From: Chloroflexota bacterium
GTDB lineage: Bacteria; Chloroflexota; Anaerolineae; J102
Assembly: GCA_013152695.1 (NCBI GenBank)
Contig: JAADFV010000327.1
Location: 1 to 24,069, forward strand
Direction: 5' to 3'
Length of the DNA stretch: 24,069 nt
A program made the translations under genes and the position numbers. This document shows positions 6,720 through 15,048 of the stretch, piece after piece. The notes under the pieces are model-generated. The model saw only the letters and a list, made by a program, of their open reading frames with translations. It searched no databases and was not told the DNA's origin. Position 1 is the first letter of the stretch. Every line of letters begins with the position of its first letter.

Positions 6720-9700
6720 TTACCAGTCCTTCAACGAAGCCATCAGCGAATATTTCTGCCAACGGTTCGTCGCTGCTTCTTGCGCCTTCTCCAGCAATTC
6801 TTCGGCATGCTCAGGATTGGTCTGGGCAACCATGCGGAAGCGCGCCTCCTTCATGGCAAAGTCGGTGAAGGGACGCTTCGGTGCCCGAGAGTCGAGCTGC
6901 AAAGGATTCTTTCCTGCGGCACGACGGCGGGGGTCGAAGCGATAGAGAGGCCAGAAACCAGTTTCCACGGCAACTTTCTGGTGCTCGAGACCTTTCGCCA
7001 TATCAATACCATGGGCAATGCAGTGGCTATAGGCAATGATAAGGGAAGGGCCGTCGTAGGACTCGGCTTCGAGGAAGGCCTTGACTGTTTGCGCATCGCT
7101 GGCGCCCATGGCGATATGAGCCACATAAACATAGCCGTAGCTCATCGCCATCATGCCCAGATCTTTGCGGGGGATTGACTTGCCGCTCATGGCAAATTTG
7201 GCAGCCGCAGCCAGAGGAGTAGCTTTCGAAGCCTGGCCGCCGGTGTTGGAATAAACTTCGGTGTCCAGCACCAACACGTTGACATTGCGGCCACTGGCGA
7301 GGACATGGTCCAGACCACCATAACCGATGTCATAAGCCCAACCATCGCCACCGATAATCCAGACGCTGCGCTTGACGAGAACATCAGCTAAGCTAAGCAG
7401 GTCTTTGGCGGCCGGATCATTGATTCCTGCCAGTTTGGCCTTGAGGGCAGCAACATGACCACGCTGCGCGTCAATGCCGGCCTCGCTGCTCTGGTCGGTG
7501 GAGAGCAGCTTATCAGCCAGCTCCTCACCGATCTGTTCACGTAAGCGATGGACGAGTTCGCGGGCATATTCCGTCTGTTTGTCCATGGTCAGACGCATGC
7601 CCATGCCGAATTCGGCATTGTCTTCGAACAGAGAGTTGCTCCAAGCAGGACCACGGCCATCTTTGTTCATGGACCAAGGCGTGGTCGGCAAGTTACCGCC
7701 ATAAATGCTGGAACAGCCTGTTGCGTTGGCCACGATGGCACGGTCACCAAAAAGCTGGGTCATCAGTTTGACATAGGGTGTCTCGCCACAGCCAGCACAG
7801 GCGCCAGAAAACTCGAAGAGGGGTTCCAGCAACTGGATATTCTTCACATTTTTGAAATCCAGGCTGTCGTGGCGGGCCAGCTCGGGTAATTGCAAGAAGA
7901 AGTCCCAATGTTTGCGACCCTGCTCTCGCAAGGGCAGTTGCGGTTCCATGTTAATCGCTTTGCGTCCAACCTGGGTTTTGTCTTTGGCCGGGCAAGCTTC
8001 TACACACAAGGTGCAGCCAGTACAATCTTCTACAGCTACCTGTAAGGTGTATTTCTTTCCTTTCAATTCTTTCCAGCGTGCCGGAGCCGACAAGAAACCT
8101 TCCGGAGCATTGGCGAGCTCGGCTTCTTCCACCACTTTGCTGCGAATCACGGCATGGGGGCAAACCAAGACACATTTACCGCATTGGATGCAAAGATCAG
8201 GATCCCAGACAGGTACTTCCAAGGCAATATTGCGCTTTTCCCAGCGCGTTGTACCACTGGGATAGGTGCCGTCCGCAGGCAAGGCGCTGACTGGCAACAG
8301 ATCACCATCGCCGGCGATCATCGTTGCCGTCACTTTTTGTACGAATTCTGGCGCTTCGGGAGGCACAACCGGCGGTAATTCCAGGGTGCTGGTCGCCTTT
8401 TCGGGTACGGGGAGTTCGTGGAGATGGGCAAGAGCGGCATCGACGGCTGCGTAGTTCTTCTCTACGACTGCCTCACCTCGTTTGCCATAGGTCTTCTTAA
8501 TGGCCTCTTTGATTTTGAGAATCGCTTCGTCTTTGGGTAACACCCCACTGATGGCAAAGAAGCACGTCTGCATGATTGTGTTGATGCGCACACCCATGCC
8601 GGTATCTTTGGCTACGGAGTAGGCATCGATGACATAGACCTTAAGCTTCTTGTCAATGATTTGTTCTTGGATGGGGCGAGGAAGGTGATCCCAGACTTCT
8701 GTGTGGGGATAGGGAGCGTTAAGCAGGAGGGTAGCGCCCTCTTCGGCATTGGCCAGGACTTTGTAACGCTCTAAAAAGCCAAATTGATGGACGGCGATAA
8801 AGTTGGCTTTTTGGATGAGGTAGGTACTATGGATGGGGCGGGGACCAAAGCGTAAGTGAGAGATGGTGCGTGCGCCTGATTTTCGCGAGTCATAGACAAA
8901 ATAACCCTGGGCAAAATTGTCGGTTTCTTCGCCAATGATTTTGATTGAGTTTTTATTAGCTCCGACCGTACCGTCAGAGCCCAAGCCCCAGAACATCGCC
9001 CGCACGACATCCGTGGGCTCGATGTGGAAATCCGGATCATAGTCAATGCTGGTATGCGTCACATCATCATAGATGCCTACGGTGAAATGGTTCTTGGGGG
9101 CGTCTTTGCGCATTTCGTCAAGAACACCTTTCACCATCGCCGGTGTAAATTCTTTAGAAGAGAGACCGTAACGGCCACCAATGATGCGGGGGAAGCTGGC
9201 AAAAGGCAAGGAGCCATCGGCCAGACTTTCACTCATCGTGGTGATGATGTCTTGATAGAGAGGTTCACCGGCCGCGCCGGGCTCTTTCGTGCGATCCAAA
9301 GCAGCGATGACCTTGACGGTGGCAGGCAGTGCCTCCAGGAAATGTTTGGCCGAGAAGGGCCGGTAGAGCCGTACTTTAAGGACACCCACTTTTTCACCCT
9401 GATCGACAAGGTAACGTACAGTTTCATCGGCCGTCTCTGCGCCCGAACCCATCATCACGATCACGCGTTCGGCATCGGGTGCCCCCACATAATCAAAGAT
9501 GTGGTACTGCCGACCCACAACCTCGGCAAACTTATCCATCGCTTTCTGGACGATATCGGGTGCCGCCAAATAGTAGGGGTTGACAGTTTCGCGCGCCTGG
9601 AAGAACACATCAGGATTCTGGGCTGTGCCGCGAATAAAGGGTCGATCGGGTGAAAGGGCACGGGCACGATGAGCATGGACCAGTTCGTCATCCAGCATAG

Positions 9701-10277
9701 CCCGCATGTCATCAGGCGTCAGCTCCTCTACCTTGTTGATTTCATGGGAGGTGCGGAAGCCATCGAAAACATGCAGGAAAGGTACACGTGCTTCCAGGGT
9801 GGCTGCTTGCGCAATCAAAGCAAAGTCCATAACCTCCTGGACTGAATTGGAGAAGAGCATGGCAAAACCGGTGGAACGGGTGGCCATGACGTCACTATGA
9901 TCCCCAAAGATAGATAATGCCTGAGCAGCGACGGAGCGAGCAGCGATATGAAAAACCGTGCTCGTAAGCTCACCGGCAATTTTGTACATATTGGGAATCA
10001 TCAGCAGCAGGCCCTGGCTGGCCGTAAAGGTGGTCGTCAGCGCCCCGGTCTGTAAAGCACCATGAACGGCGCCGGCTGCCCCCCCTTCAGCCTGCATCTC
10101 TTGCACCAAAGGAATCGTGCCCCAGATATTTTTATTACCTTGGACACTCCACTGATCCGCCCACTCTCCCATCGGAGAACTAGGGGTGATGGGGTAAATG
10201 GCGATCACTTCATTAGTCTGATGGGCCACATAAGCTGCAGCTTGATTCCCATCTAAAGTTATCATTTTTCGTGTCAT
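6720..10277 (-). CDS. nifJ: Pyruvate:ferredoxin (flavodoxin) oxidoreductase
   Basis: The 1185-residue single-chain enzyme oxidatively decarboxylates pyruvate with CoA to acetyl-CoA, CO2 and reduced ferredoxin. The N-terminal pyruvate domain carries YPITPSSPMGEWADQW. A 2x[4Fe-4S] ferredoxin domain has CIQCGKCVLVCP (about 696) and CTGCTLCVEACP (about 752). The proximal-cluster cysteines are visible in CAGCGETPY (about 826), NATGCSSIYGG and YSHCIAHGID, and the thiamine diphosphate site in GGDGWAYDIGYGG (about 976) with YSNTGGQASK. All domains of the homodimeric enzyme are present and intact. The frame extends to an ATG at 10322, but I chose the ATG at 10277 because AGGAG lies 7 nt before it. The promoter at 10361-10389 fits. 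The enzyme indicates ferredoxin-based, oxygen-sensitive metabolism. Confidence 0.97.
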   Translation of the reverse strand: MTRKMITLDGNQAAAYVAHQTNEVIAIYPITPSSPMGEWADQWSVQGNKNIWGTIPLVQEMQAEGGAAGAVHGALQTGALTTTFTASQGLLLMIPNMYKIAGELTSTVFHIAARSVAAQALSIFGDHSDVMATRSTGFAMLFSNSVQEVMDFALIAQAATLEARVPFLHVFDGFRTSHEINKVEELTPDDMRAMLDDELVHAHRARALSPDRPFIRGTAQNPDVFFQARETVNPYYLAAPDIVQKAMDKFAEVVGRQYHIFDYVGAPDAERVIVMMGSGAETADETVRYLVDQGEKVGVLKVRLYRPFSAKHFLEALPATVKVIAALDRTKEPGAAGEPLYQDIITTMSESLADGSLPFASFPRIIGGRYGLSSKEFTPAMVKGVLDEMRKDAPKNHFTVGIYDDVTHTSIDYDPDFHIEPTDVVRAMFWGLGSDGTVGANKNSIKIIGEETDNFAQGYFVYDSRKSGARTISHLRFGPRPIHSTYLIQKANFIAVHQFGFLERYKVLANAEEGATLLLNAPYPHTEVWDHLPRPIQEQIIDKKLKVYVIDAYSVAKDTGMGVRINTIMQTCFFAISGVLPKDEAILKIKEAIKKTYGKRGEAVVEKNYAAVDAALAHLHELPVPEKATSTLELPPVVPPEAPEFVQKVTATMIAGDGDLLPVSALPADGTYPSGTTRWEKRNIALEVPVWDPDLCIQCGKCVLVCPHAVIRSKVVEEAELANAPEGFLSAPARWKELKGKKYTLQVAVEDCTGCTLCVEACPAKDKTQVGRKAINMEPQLPLREQGRKHWDFFLQLPELARHDSLDFKNVKNIQLLEPLFEFSGACAGCGETPYVKLMTQLFGDRAIVANATGCSSIYGGNLPTTPWSMNKDGRGPAWSNSLFEDNAEFGMGMRLTMDKQTEYARELVHRLREQIGEELADKLLSTDQSSEAGIDAQRGHVAALKAKLAGINDPAAKDLLSLADVLVKRSVWIIGGDGWAYDIGYGGLDHVLASGRNVNVLVLDTEVYSNTGGQASKATPLAAAAKFAMSGKSIPRKDLGMMAMSYGYVYVAHIAMGASDAQTVKAFLEAESYDGPSLIIAYSHCIAHGIDMAKGLEHQKVAVETGFWPLYRFDPRRRAAGKNPLQLDSRAPKRPFTDFAMKEARFRMVAQTNPEHAEELLEKAQEAATNRWQKYSLMASLKDW

Positions 10278-10360
10278 CTTGATACTCCTATGAGTTTTTG
10301 AATCAATTCCATCCCTTATCATACATACTTTTTGCGCATCTGGCGCTGATCTTTATCATG

Positions 10361-10389
10361 TTTATACCCCTTTTCTGGTATCTGCGCAA
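10361..10389 (-). promoter_or_regulatory. Promoter candidate for nifJ
   Basis: On the minus strand, TTGCGC (10389-10384) is followed after 17 bp by TATAAA (10366-10361). The -10 matches consensus at five of six bases and the -35 at the first three. The predicted start near 10354 leaves a leader of about 77 nt. Confidence 0.5.
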
Positions 10390-10566
10390 TAGTCAAGCTA
10401 CTGTTTGTGTAAGCCACTATCCTGAAAAGAGTCATTTCCTCCGTATATTTGCCTCGACAGATGATACAGCCCCCTAAGCGCTAGTCAGCCCCGAATCGCA
10501 ATTTGTGTTACATGTAGCGATGATTTTCTGAGTTAGAATGGTTTCGAGAAGTACCGAGAATTCGTT

Positions 10567-10572
10567 TATAAT
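10567..10572 (+). promoter_or_regulatory. Candidate -10 element for plsY
   Basis: A perfect TATAAT faces plsY about 105 bp upstream of its start codon. The -35 region (around 10542-10549, TTTCGAGA) is poor, so this is a moderate candidate only. Confidence 0.35.
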
Positions 10573-10677
10573 AATAGTCATGAAGTTCGGAGTGTCTATG
10601 TCGAGCTATGCAAATCCTAGCAACCTGCAAGCACCCATGCCTCCGAGCTATATCAAAATCTGTACATGGAGTGAACT

Positions 10678-11313
10678 ATGCCCTGGTATAATTATCTTTT
10701 GGCAATACTTCTCGGCTATTTATTAGGAAGTGTGCCATCAGGCTATTTGATCGGACGAATAAGGGGGGTCGATGTACGCAAGCATGGTAGCGGGCGCACA
10801 GGCGGCACCAATGTATATCGTTCATTGGGATTAACTTATGGGGTATTGACAGGACTGAGTGATGGCGCCAAGGGCCTGGTAGCGGTTCTCCTGGCCCGCT
10901 GGCTGTTTGGACACGAAGCTGCAGCCGCCTTGGCCGGTGCTTTTGCCGTCTTTGGGCACAATTGGTCTATTTTCTTGCACTTCAAGGGAGGGGCGGGAGG
11001 TGGTACTGCTGCCGGGGCCTTGATCGCCCTCAATCCCCTTGCTGCCGCAATCACCGTGCCGATTTTTCTTCTGGTTTTAGGGATTGGCCGGTATGCCTCG
11101 ATCGCAACCATGAGCATTGCCATTGGCTCTGCCCTGGTACTCGTAGTGCTCTACCTCTTCAACCTCAACACTCCCATTTACCATCTCATCTTCAGTGGCC
11201 TGACCATTTTATGGGTACTCTGGGCCTTGCGCCCCAATATTGCTCGCCTTATCAACGGTACAGAACGACGTATCGACTTTACGCGAACGAAGGGATCGCA
11301 TCCGAGCCACTGA
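10678..11313 (+). CDS. plsY: Glycerol-3-phosphate acyltransferase, PlsY family
   Basis: The 211-residue integral membrane protein should transfer an acyl group (from acyl phosphate in the classical enzyme) to the 1-position of glycerol-3-phosphate, the first step of phospholipid synthesis. Family landmarks are LLGSVPSGYLIGR (about 16-28), HGSGRTGGTNVYRSLG (about 36-51) and GHNWSIFLHFKGGAGGGTAAG (about 93-113), with hydrophobic helices between. Compared with the textbook motifs (GSGNxGATN and GHxFPxFxxFKGGKG), several positions differ: R for N, G for A, W-S for F-P and A for the second K. This may be a lineage-specific variant or a divergent paralogue. GGAGTG precedes the ATG. Confidence 0.88.
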   Translation: MPWYNYLLAILLGYLLGSVPSGYLIGRIRGVDVRKHGSGRTGGTNVYRSLGLTYGVLTGLSDGAKGLVAVLLARWLFGHEAAAALAGAFAVFGHNWSIFLHFKGGAGGGTAAGALIALNPLAAAITVPIFLLVLGIGRYASIATMSIAIGSALVLVVLYLFNLNTPIYHLIFSGLTILWVLWALRPNIARLINGTERRIDFTRTKGSHPSH

Positions 11314-11476
11314 TTCACCGCCGGACCGCTTCCGCACCTTACCGGCAGCCTGTTTTGCTTCGGGAAAACGTTGGTTTCCGCCCCCAGGACGCGGCTGGTT
11401 ATCGCCGTATGCACATCTCTCTCTTTCATCTAATCCCTGAGTATCTCTTGCCTCCTATCGTATCTCTAGCCCGGCC

Positions 11477-12526
11477 ATGCACATCTTAATTATCGGCGCC
11501 GGTGCGATTGGTTCGATGCTGGCTGCTCGTCTGGCCGCCTCGGGGCAACGCCTTACCTTGGCAGCCCGGCCAGGAACGGCAGCCATATTGCGTGAACGTG
11601 GGCTGCGCCTTGAGGACAGCGATGGCTCTGTTCTCACTCCTGAAGTTACTATCGTCGATTCTGCATCAGAGGTCTTGGCCGGAAAGGAGGCTTTCGACTT
11701 TCTTATTTTAACGGTCAAATCGTACCATGTTGCATCGCTTGCAGCCGAATTGGCGACAGTAAGTCAGCCACTTCCGCCCCTGATTTCCCTGCAAAATGGG
11801 GTGGGCAACGAAGAAACCCTCGCTGCGAAATTACCGCAGGCTTCCATTATCGCCGGTACTCTCACTACTCCAGTCGAAGTACTGGAGCCGGGCCACGTCC
11901 ACGTCACCCGGCCCTCGTACTGGCTGGGATTGGCTCCCGGCCCCGGTGCCCACACCCTCGATCCTTTCATCTCCTGCTTTGAGGCTGCGGGCTTTCGTGT
12001 GCAAAGCTGGCCTGATTACAAAGCACTGAAATGGTCGAAGCTGCTCATGAACCTTCTCGCCAATGCCCAGTCCGCCATTCTTGATTGGACGCCGGCGCAG
12101 TTATTCGCCCACCCACTTAGTGCACGCATCGAGCTCCTGGCCTGGCGAGAAGCAATTCAAGCAATGAAAGGGCTCAATCTTCGCCCCGTTCCCTTGGCCC
12201 AGTACCCCCTACGCTTTGCTACAACCTTAACCCAATTTCTGCCCCCCAGCGTCGTCAGACCACTCTTTAGTCGCTTCATCATCAGCGGTCGGGGCACAAA
12301 GATGCCCTCTCTTTACTTCGACCTCCACCCCCAGCCTCGTACCCAATCAGAGATTTATTGGCTCAACGGCGCAGTAGCAGCGACAGCGCAAGCACAGGGT
12401 AGGTCAGCTCCTATCAACGACACACTCACTCAGGTGTTTACAGCTCTGTTACAGCAGCAGGCCGACCCTACAGCCTGGAAAGGCCGGCCCGACAAGCTGT
12501 GGGCAGCCATGCAAGCACACAAGTAG
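11477..12526 (+). CDS. panE: 2-dehydropantoate 2-reductase (ketopantoate reductase family)
   Basis: The 349-residue product has an N-terminal Rossmann domain with the dinucleotide motif MHILIIGAGAIGSMLAARLA, then FDFLILTVKSYH, SLQNGVGNEE (about 113-122) and the C-terminal helical domain. The latter carries KWSKLLMNLLANAQSAI (about 184-200), the lysine/asparagine region that defines the ApbA/PanE family. The reaction is NADPH-dependent reduction of ketopantoate to pantoate for CoA synthesis. Family members of similar length sometimes act on other 2-oxo acids, so the substrate is likely but not proven. It follows plsY after 163 bp with no terminator and precedes the CDF gene by 15 bp. No strong Shine-Dalgarno is evident. 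Confidence 0.88.
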   Translation: MHILIIGAGAIGSMLAARLAASGQRLTLAARPGTAAILRERGLRLEDSDGSVLTPEVTIVDSASEVLAGKEAFDFLILTVKSYHVASLAAELATVSQPLPPLISLQNGVGNEETLAAKLPQASIIAGTLTTPVEVLEPGHVHVTRPSYWLGLAPGPGAHTLDPFISCFEAAGFRVQSWPDYKALKWSKLLMNLLANAQSAILDWTPAQLFAHPLSARIELLAWREAIQAMKGLNLRPVPLAQYPLRFATTLTQFLPPSVVRPLFSRFIISGRGTKMPSLYFDLHPQPRTQSEIYWLNGAVAATAQAQGRSAPINDTLTQVFTALLQQQADPTAWKGRPDKLWAAMQAHK

Positions 12527-12541
12527 CACCAAAGCCTCGTT

Positions 12542-13549
12542 ATGACCCAACAAAACTCTCTCGATATCCGACGTCGCTCTGCCTGGCTTTCTTTAGGCAT
12601 TGGTATCACCCTTCTCATCATCAAGTTTGGGGCTTACTTTTTGACGGGCTCTACCGCCGTCCTATCTGATGCATTGGAAAGTATTATCAATGTCGTCGCA
12701 GCCTCTTTTGCTTTTTTCAGTATCATGCGAAGCGTTCGTCCGCCTGACGAACGCTATCCCTATGGCTACGGTAAAATCGAGTCATTTTCATCCGGTTTTG
12801 AAGGTGCACTCATTCTCATTGCCGCCATTAGCATTTTAGTCACGGCTATTCCCCAGCTGTTTGCGCCCAAAGAACTGACGCAATTAGATATGGGCCTGTT
12901 ACTCCTAGTCATCGGGGGGGTGGCCAATTATTTACTGGGCGTTTATCTCATTCGTACAGGCCGCCAGACACATTCCGATGCCCTCATTGCCGATGGCTAT
13001 CATGTGCAAACAGATGCTTTCACCAGCCTGGGTGTGATAGTAGGGCTGTTTCTGGTACGGTTGACGGGTTGGAGTATCCTCGATCCGATTATTGCCGGTC
13101 TGGTTGCGCTCAACATTCTCCACACTGGTTGGCAATTACTGCAATCATCTGTGGCCAACTTGATGGATCGAGCCGATCCCATGTTCTTGGAAAAGGTAAC
13201 CCAAGCCCTGATGCAATTGCGACAACCGGGCTGGATCGCACCCCATCGCCTGCGTTCCTGGCGGAGTGGGCCACTCCGATACATCGACTTTCACCTCGTC
13301 CTGCCCCGTTTTTGGGACTTAACCCAAGTCCACGCCGTTTCCAATACGATCGAACAAGGACTCAGTGCCGTACTCGATGAAGACCTCCAGGTCATTGTCC
13401 ACATGGATCCCTGTTCCTCCATTCATTGTTCAGTGTGCGATCTTCCCGATTGTCCTCTCCGTGAACATCCTTTCGAGCAAGACATCTCCTGGTCTCAGGT
13501 GGAATTCATTCCTGGCCCGCCCCCACCCTTGCAGGAAGAAGTATGGTAA
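12542..13549 (+). CDS. Cation diffusion facilitator (CDF) family metal exporter
   Basis: The 335-residue protein has the six-helix CDF core followed by a cytoplasmic C-terminal domain. The second-helix region reads SDALESIINVVAASF, with D-x3-S where many CDFs have D-x3-D. The link YPYGYGKIES replaces the usual HPYGHGKxE with two tyrosines. The fifth-helix region has the expected metal site H-V-Q-T-D in DGYHVQTDAFTSLG. A Cys-rich tail, CX4CX2CX4C at residues 291-304, follows HMDP and could bind an extra metal. Family function is proton-coupled export of Zn, Fe, Mn or similar divalent ions. The altered first half-site makes specificity uncertain. Starts 15 bp after panE, probably the same transcript. 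Confidence 0.9.
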   Translation: MTQQNSLDIRRRSAWLSLGIGITLLIIKFGAYFLTGSTAVLSDALESIINVVAASFAFFSIMRSVRPPDERYPYGYGKIESFSSGFEGALILIAAISILVTAIPQLFAPKELTQLDMGLLLLVIGGVANYLLGVYLIRTGRQTHSDALIADGYHVQTDAFTSLGVIVGLFLVRLTGWSILDPIIAGLVALNILHTGWQLLQSSVANLMDRADPMFLEKVTQALMQLRQPGWIAPHRLRSWRSGPLRYIDFHLVLPRFWDLTQVHAVSNTIEQGLSAVLDEDLQVIVHMDPCSSIHCSVCDLPDCPLREHPFEQDISWSQVEFIPGPPPPLQEEVW

Positions 13550-13609
13550 ATTCATGCGAACTAATGAATTGCTAATGATCTTCTGACAAGGCTCTAACGC
13601 ACTTGGCCT

Positions 13610-13631
13610 ATACTAAATACGAATTCAGTAT
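13610..13631. promoter_or_regulatory. Imperfect palindrome upstream of hsp20, overlapping a -10-like sequence
   Basis: ATACTAAATAC-GAATTCAGTAT matches its own reverse complement at 18 of 22 positions. It overlaps TATACT (13609-13614), a plausible -10, about 55 bp before the hsp20 start. No -35 stands at good spacing (CTGACA at 13583-13588 is 20 bp away). It could be an operator or activator site. It is not a CIRCE element. Confidence 0.4.
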
Positions 13632-13667
13632 CCATCATCATTTCATTCGCTGTAAGGAGGTGGTAAT

Positions 13668-14141
13668 ATGACCCAACTGACGCGATGGGATCCTTTCCGC
13701 GAATTGATGTCGATGCGGAGCTTGGCTGATCGCGTATTCGAAGACACCTTACTGCGCCCCTTCGGCTTTGATGGTACGAACTGGGAGTTGGCCCTCGATA
13801 TTGCAGAAACGGATGACGCCTATCATGTAGAGGCGGCCATTCCTGGGGTCAAACCTGAAGACCTGGATATCTCCGTGGTCGACAATGTTCTGACCATCAA
13901 GGGCGAAATCAAACGAGAAGAAGAGCTCAAAGACGAACAGTATCATCTGCGCGAACGCCGCTATGGCAGCTTCAGTCGGGCTGTCACTCTGCCCAGCAAG
14001 GTGGATGCAGATGCCATCGAAGCTGTCTATGAGAATGGTATTCTGAAATTGACCATTCCCAAATCAGAAGAGGCCAAACCGCGCAGGATTGCTGTTCACA
14101 CCGCACATACCATCGAGGGTGAATCAACGCCAGCTAAATAA
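13668..14141 (+). CDS. hsp20: Small heat shock protein, Hsp20/alpha-crystallin family
   Basis: The 157-residue chaperone holds unfolding proteins in an ATP-independent way. The N-terminus (MTQLTRWDPFRELMSMRSL) is the usual bacterial form. The alpha-crystallin domain runs from about residue 40 to 140, including YHVEAAIPGVKPEDLDISV, the RRYGSFSRAVTLPSKVD strand pair and the NGILKLTIPK motif near its end. A consensus Shine-Dalgarno (AAGGAGGTG, from 13654) lies close to the ATG, suggesting efficient translation. It has its own terminator (14188-14232). The upstream palindrome at 13610-13631 is the only regulatory candidate visible. Confidence 0.95.
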   Translation: MTQLTRWDPFRELMSMRSLADRVFEDTLLRPFGFDGTNWELALDIAETDDAYHVEAAIPGVKPEDLDISVVDNVLTIKGEIKREEELKDEQYHLRERRYGSFSRAVTLPSKVDADAIEAVYENGILKLTIPKSEEAKPRRIAVHTAHTIEGESTPAK

Positions 14142-14187
14142 AGCAGGCTCCGCATTGTAAAACACGCACTAAGGCGTAACCATTCCC

Positions 14188-14232
14188 AAAGAAGGCGGCG
14201 AGCAAGCAAACTTGCCTTGCCGCCTTCTTTTT
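14188..14232 (+). terminator. Rho-independent terminator after hsp20
   Basis: A 12-bp stem AAAGAAGGCGGC (14188-14199) pairs with GCCGCCTTCTTT (14219-14230). An inner GCAAG-CAAA-CTTGC helix makes a long bulged hairpin, and five T residues end it (14228-14232). It separates hsp20 from the thioredoxin gene 36 bp downstream. Confidence 0.9.
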
Positions 14233-14268
14233 GCCCTAAAATCTTGATGAATAAGGAGAATAACCCCC

Positions 14269-15030
14269 ATGCCTTTCAACATCCCCATACACACCAATGC
14301 CCAAAGTATCGATCGAGTACTGAATGCCGGCCTACCCGTGATTCTCGTATTCGAACGTAAGCACTGCGAGGCCTGCCGCCAGTTGCAGCCCACCCTTGAT
14401 CGGCTGGCCGCAGATTATGCCGGCAAAATCCTCATTGCCAAAATCGATGCCGATAGCGAAGGCGATCTGGTGCGTCGTTATCAGATCACGCAAGTACCTT
14501 CCCTTGTGTTTATAAAGCAAGGACAGAAGATTGCCACTGCTGTGGGAGCAGCTTCTCTCACCGATCTACGCTCCTGGTGTGATTATCTCAGCCGTGGCGG
14601 CGTGCGGCCACCCCTTCCTCAAGGTGTGAGTGAAAGCCTACCCGGCACTCCCTCTACCCCCAGGCCACGCCCTGCTTCCCAACCATCCTCCCCCTCGCAA
14701 ACGAGCGACAGTAAACCCATTCATGTCACCGACGCTAACTTCGACCAAGTCATCAACGGCCCTCTGCCTGTTTTGGTAGACTTTTGGGCACCCTGGTGTG
14801 GTCCCTGCCACATGATTGCCCCAGCCGTCGAAGCCCTGGCCAAGGAATTTGCCGGAAAACTGGTCGTGGCAAAACTCAATGTAGATGAAAACCAACGTAC
14901 AGCCTCACGTTACAGTGTCATGAGTATCCCCACCCTGATCATTTTCCGCAACGGCAAGGCGGTTGATCGAGTCACGGGCGCCTTACCCGCGCCACTCTTA
15001 CGGCAACGAGTACTTCCCCACATTCACTGA
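14269..15030 (+). CDS. Tandem thioredoxin-domain protein
   Basis: The 253-residue protein fuses two thioredoxin folds through a Pro/Ser-rich linker (about residues 115-147). The first domain has an atypical active site, HCEACRQ (C33/C36), followed by QVPSLVFIKQG, the cis-proline region. The second is a canonical thioredoxin with FWAPWCGPCHMIAP (C177/C180) and SIPTLIIFRNGK. No signal peptide is present, so it should be cytoplasmic and reduce protein disulfides. AAGGAG lies about 10 nt before the ATG. It follows the hsp20 terminator and converges with elp3, whose stop is 18 bp away. The first domain may form a relay with the second or bind a client; that is inference. Confidence 0.92.
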   Translation: MPFNIPIHTNAQSIDRVLNAGLPVILVFERKHCEACRQLQPTLDRLAADYAGKILIAKIDADSEGDLVRRYQITQVPSLVFIKQGQKIATAVGAASLTDLRSWCDYLSRGGVRPPLPQGVSESLPGTPSTPRPRPASQPSSPSQTSDSKPIHVTDANFDQVINGPLPVLVDFWAPWCGPCHMIAPAVEALAKEFAGKLVVAKLNVDENQRTASRYSVMSIPTLIIFRNGKAVDRVTGALPAPLLRQRVLPHIH

Positions 15031-15048
15031 TTACCTTACCAGGCCGCT

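Larger units (their letters stand above)
10278..10677. other. 400-bp divergent intergenic region, no convincing gene
   Basis: The region separates nifJ (-) from plsY (+). It contains a nifJ promoter candidate (10361-10389), a GAATTGATTC near-palindrome in the nifJ leader around 10300, and a TATAAT (10567-10572) facing plsY. A short open frame crosses into plsY in another frame, but its N-terminus is low-complexity and it has no ribosome site, so I do not call it. I see no tRNA, riboswitch or terminator in 10390-10540. Confidence 0.6.

Noticed and set aside
10538..10726. 62-residue open frame between nifJ and plsY
   Set aside because: It overlaps plsY in another frame, has no ribosome-binding site and has no recognisable composition or motif.
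10962..11489. 175-residue open frame overlapping plsY and the panE start
   Set aside because: It is an alternate-frame shadow of plsY with no coherent domain; plsY and panE are both strongly supported.
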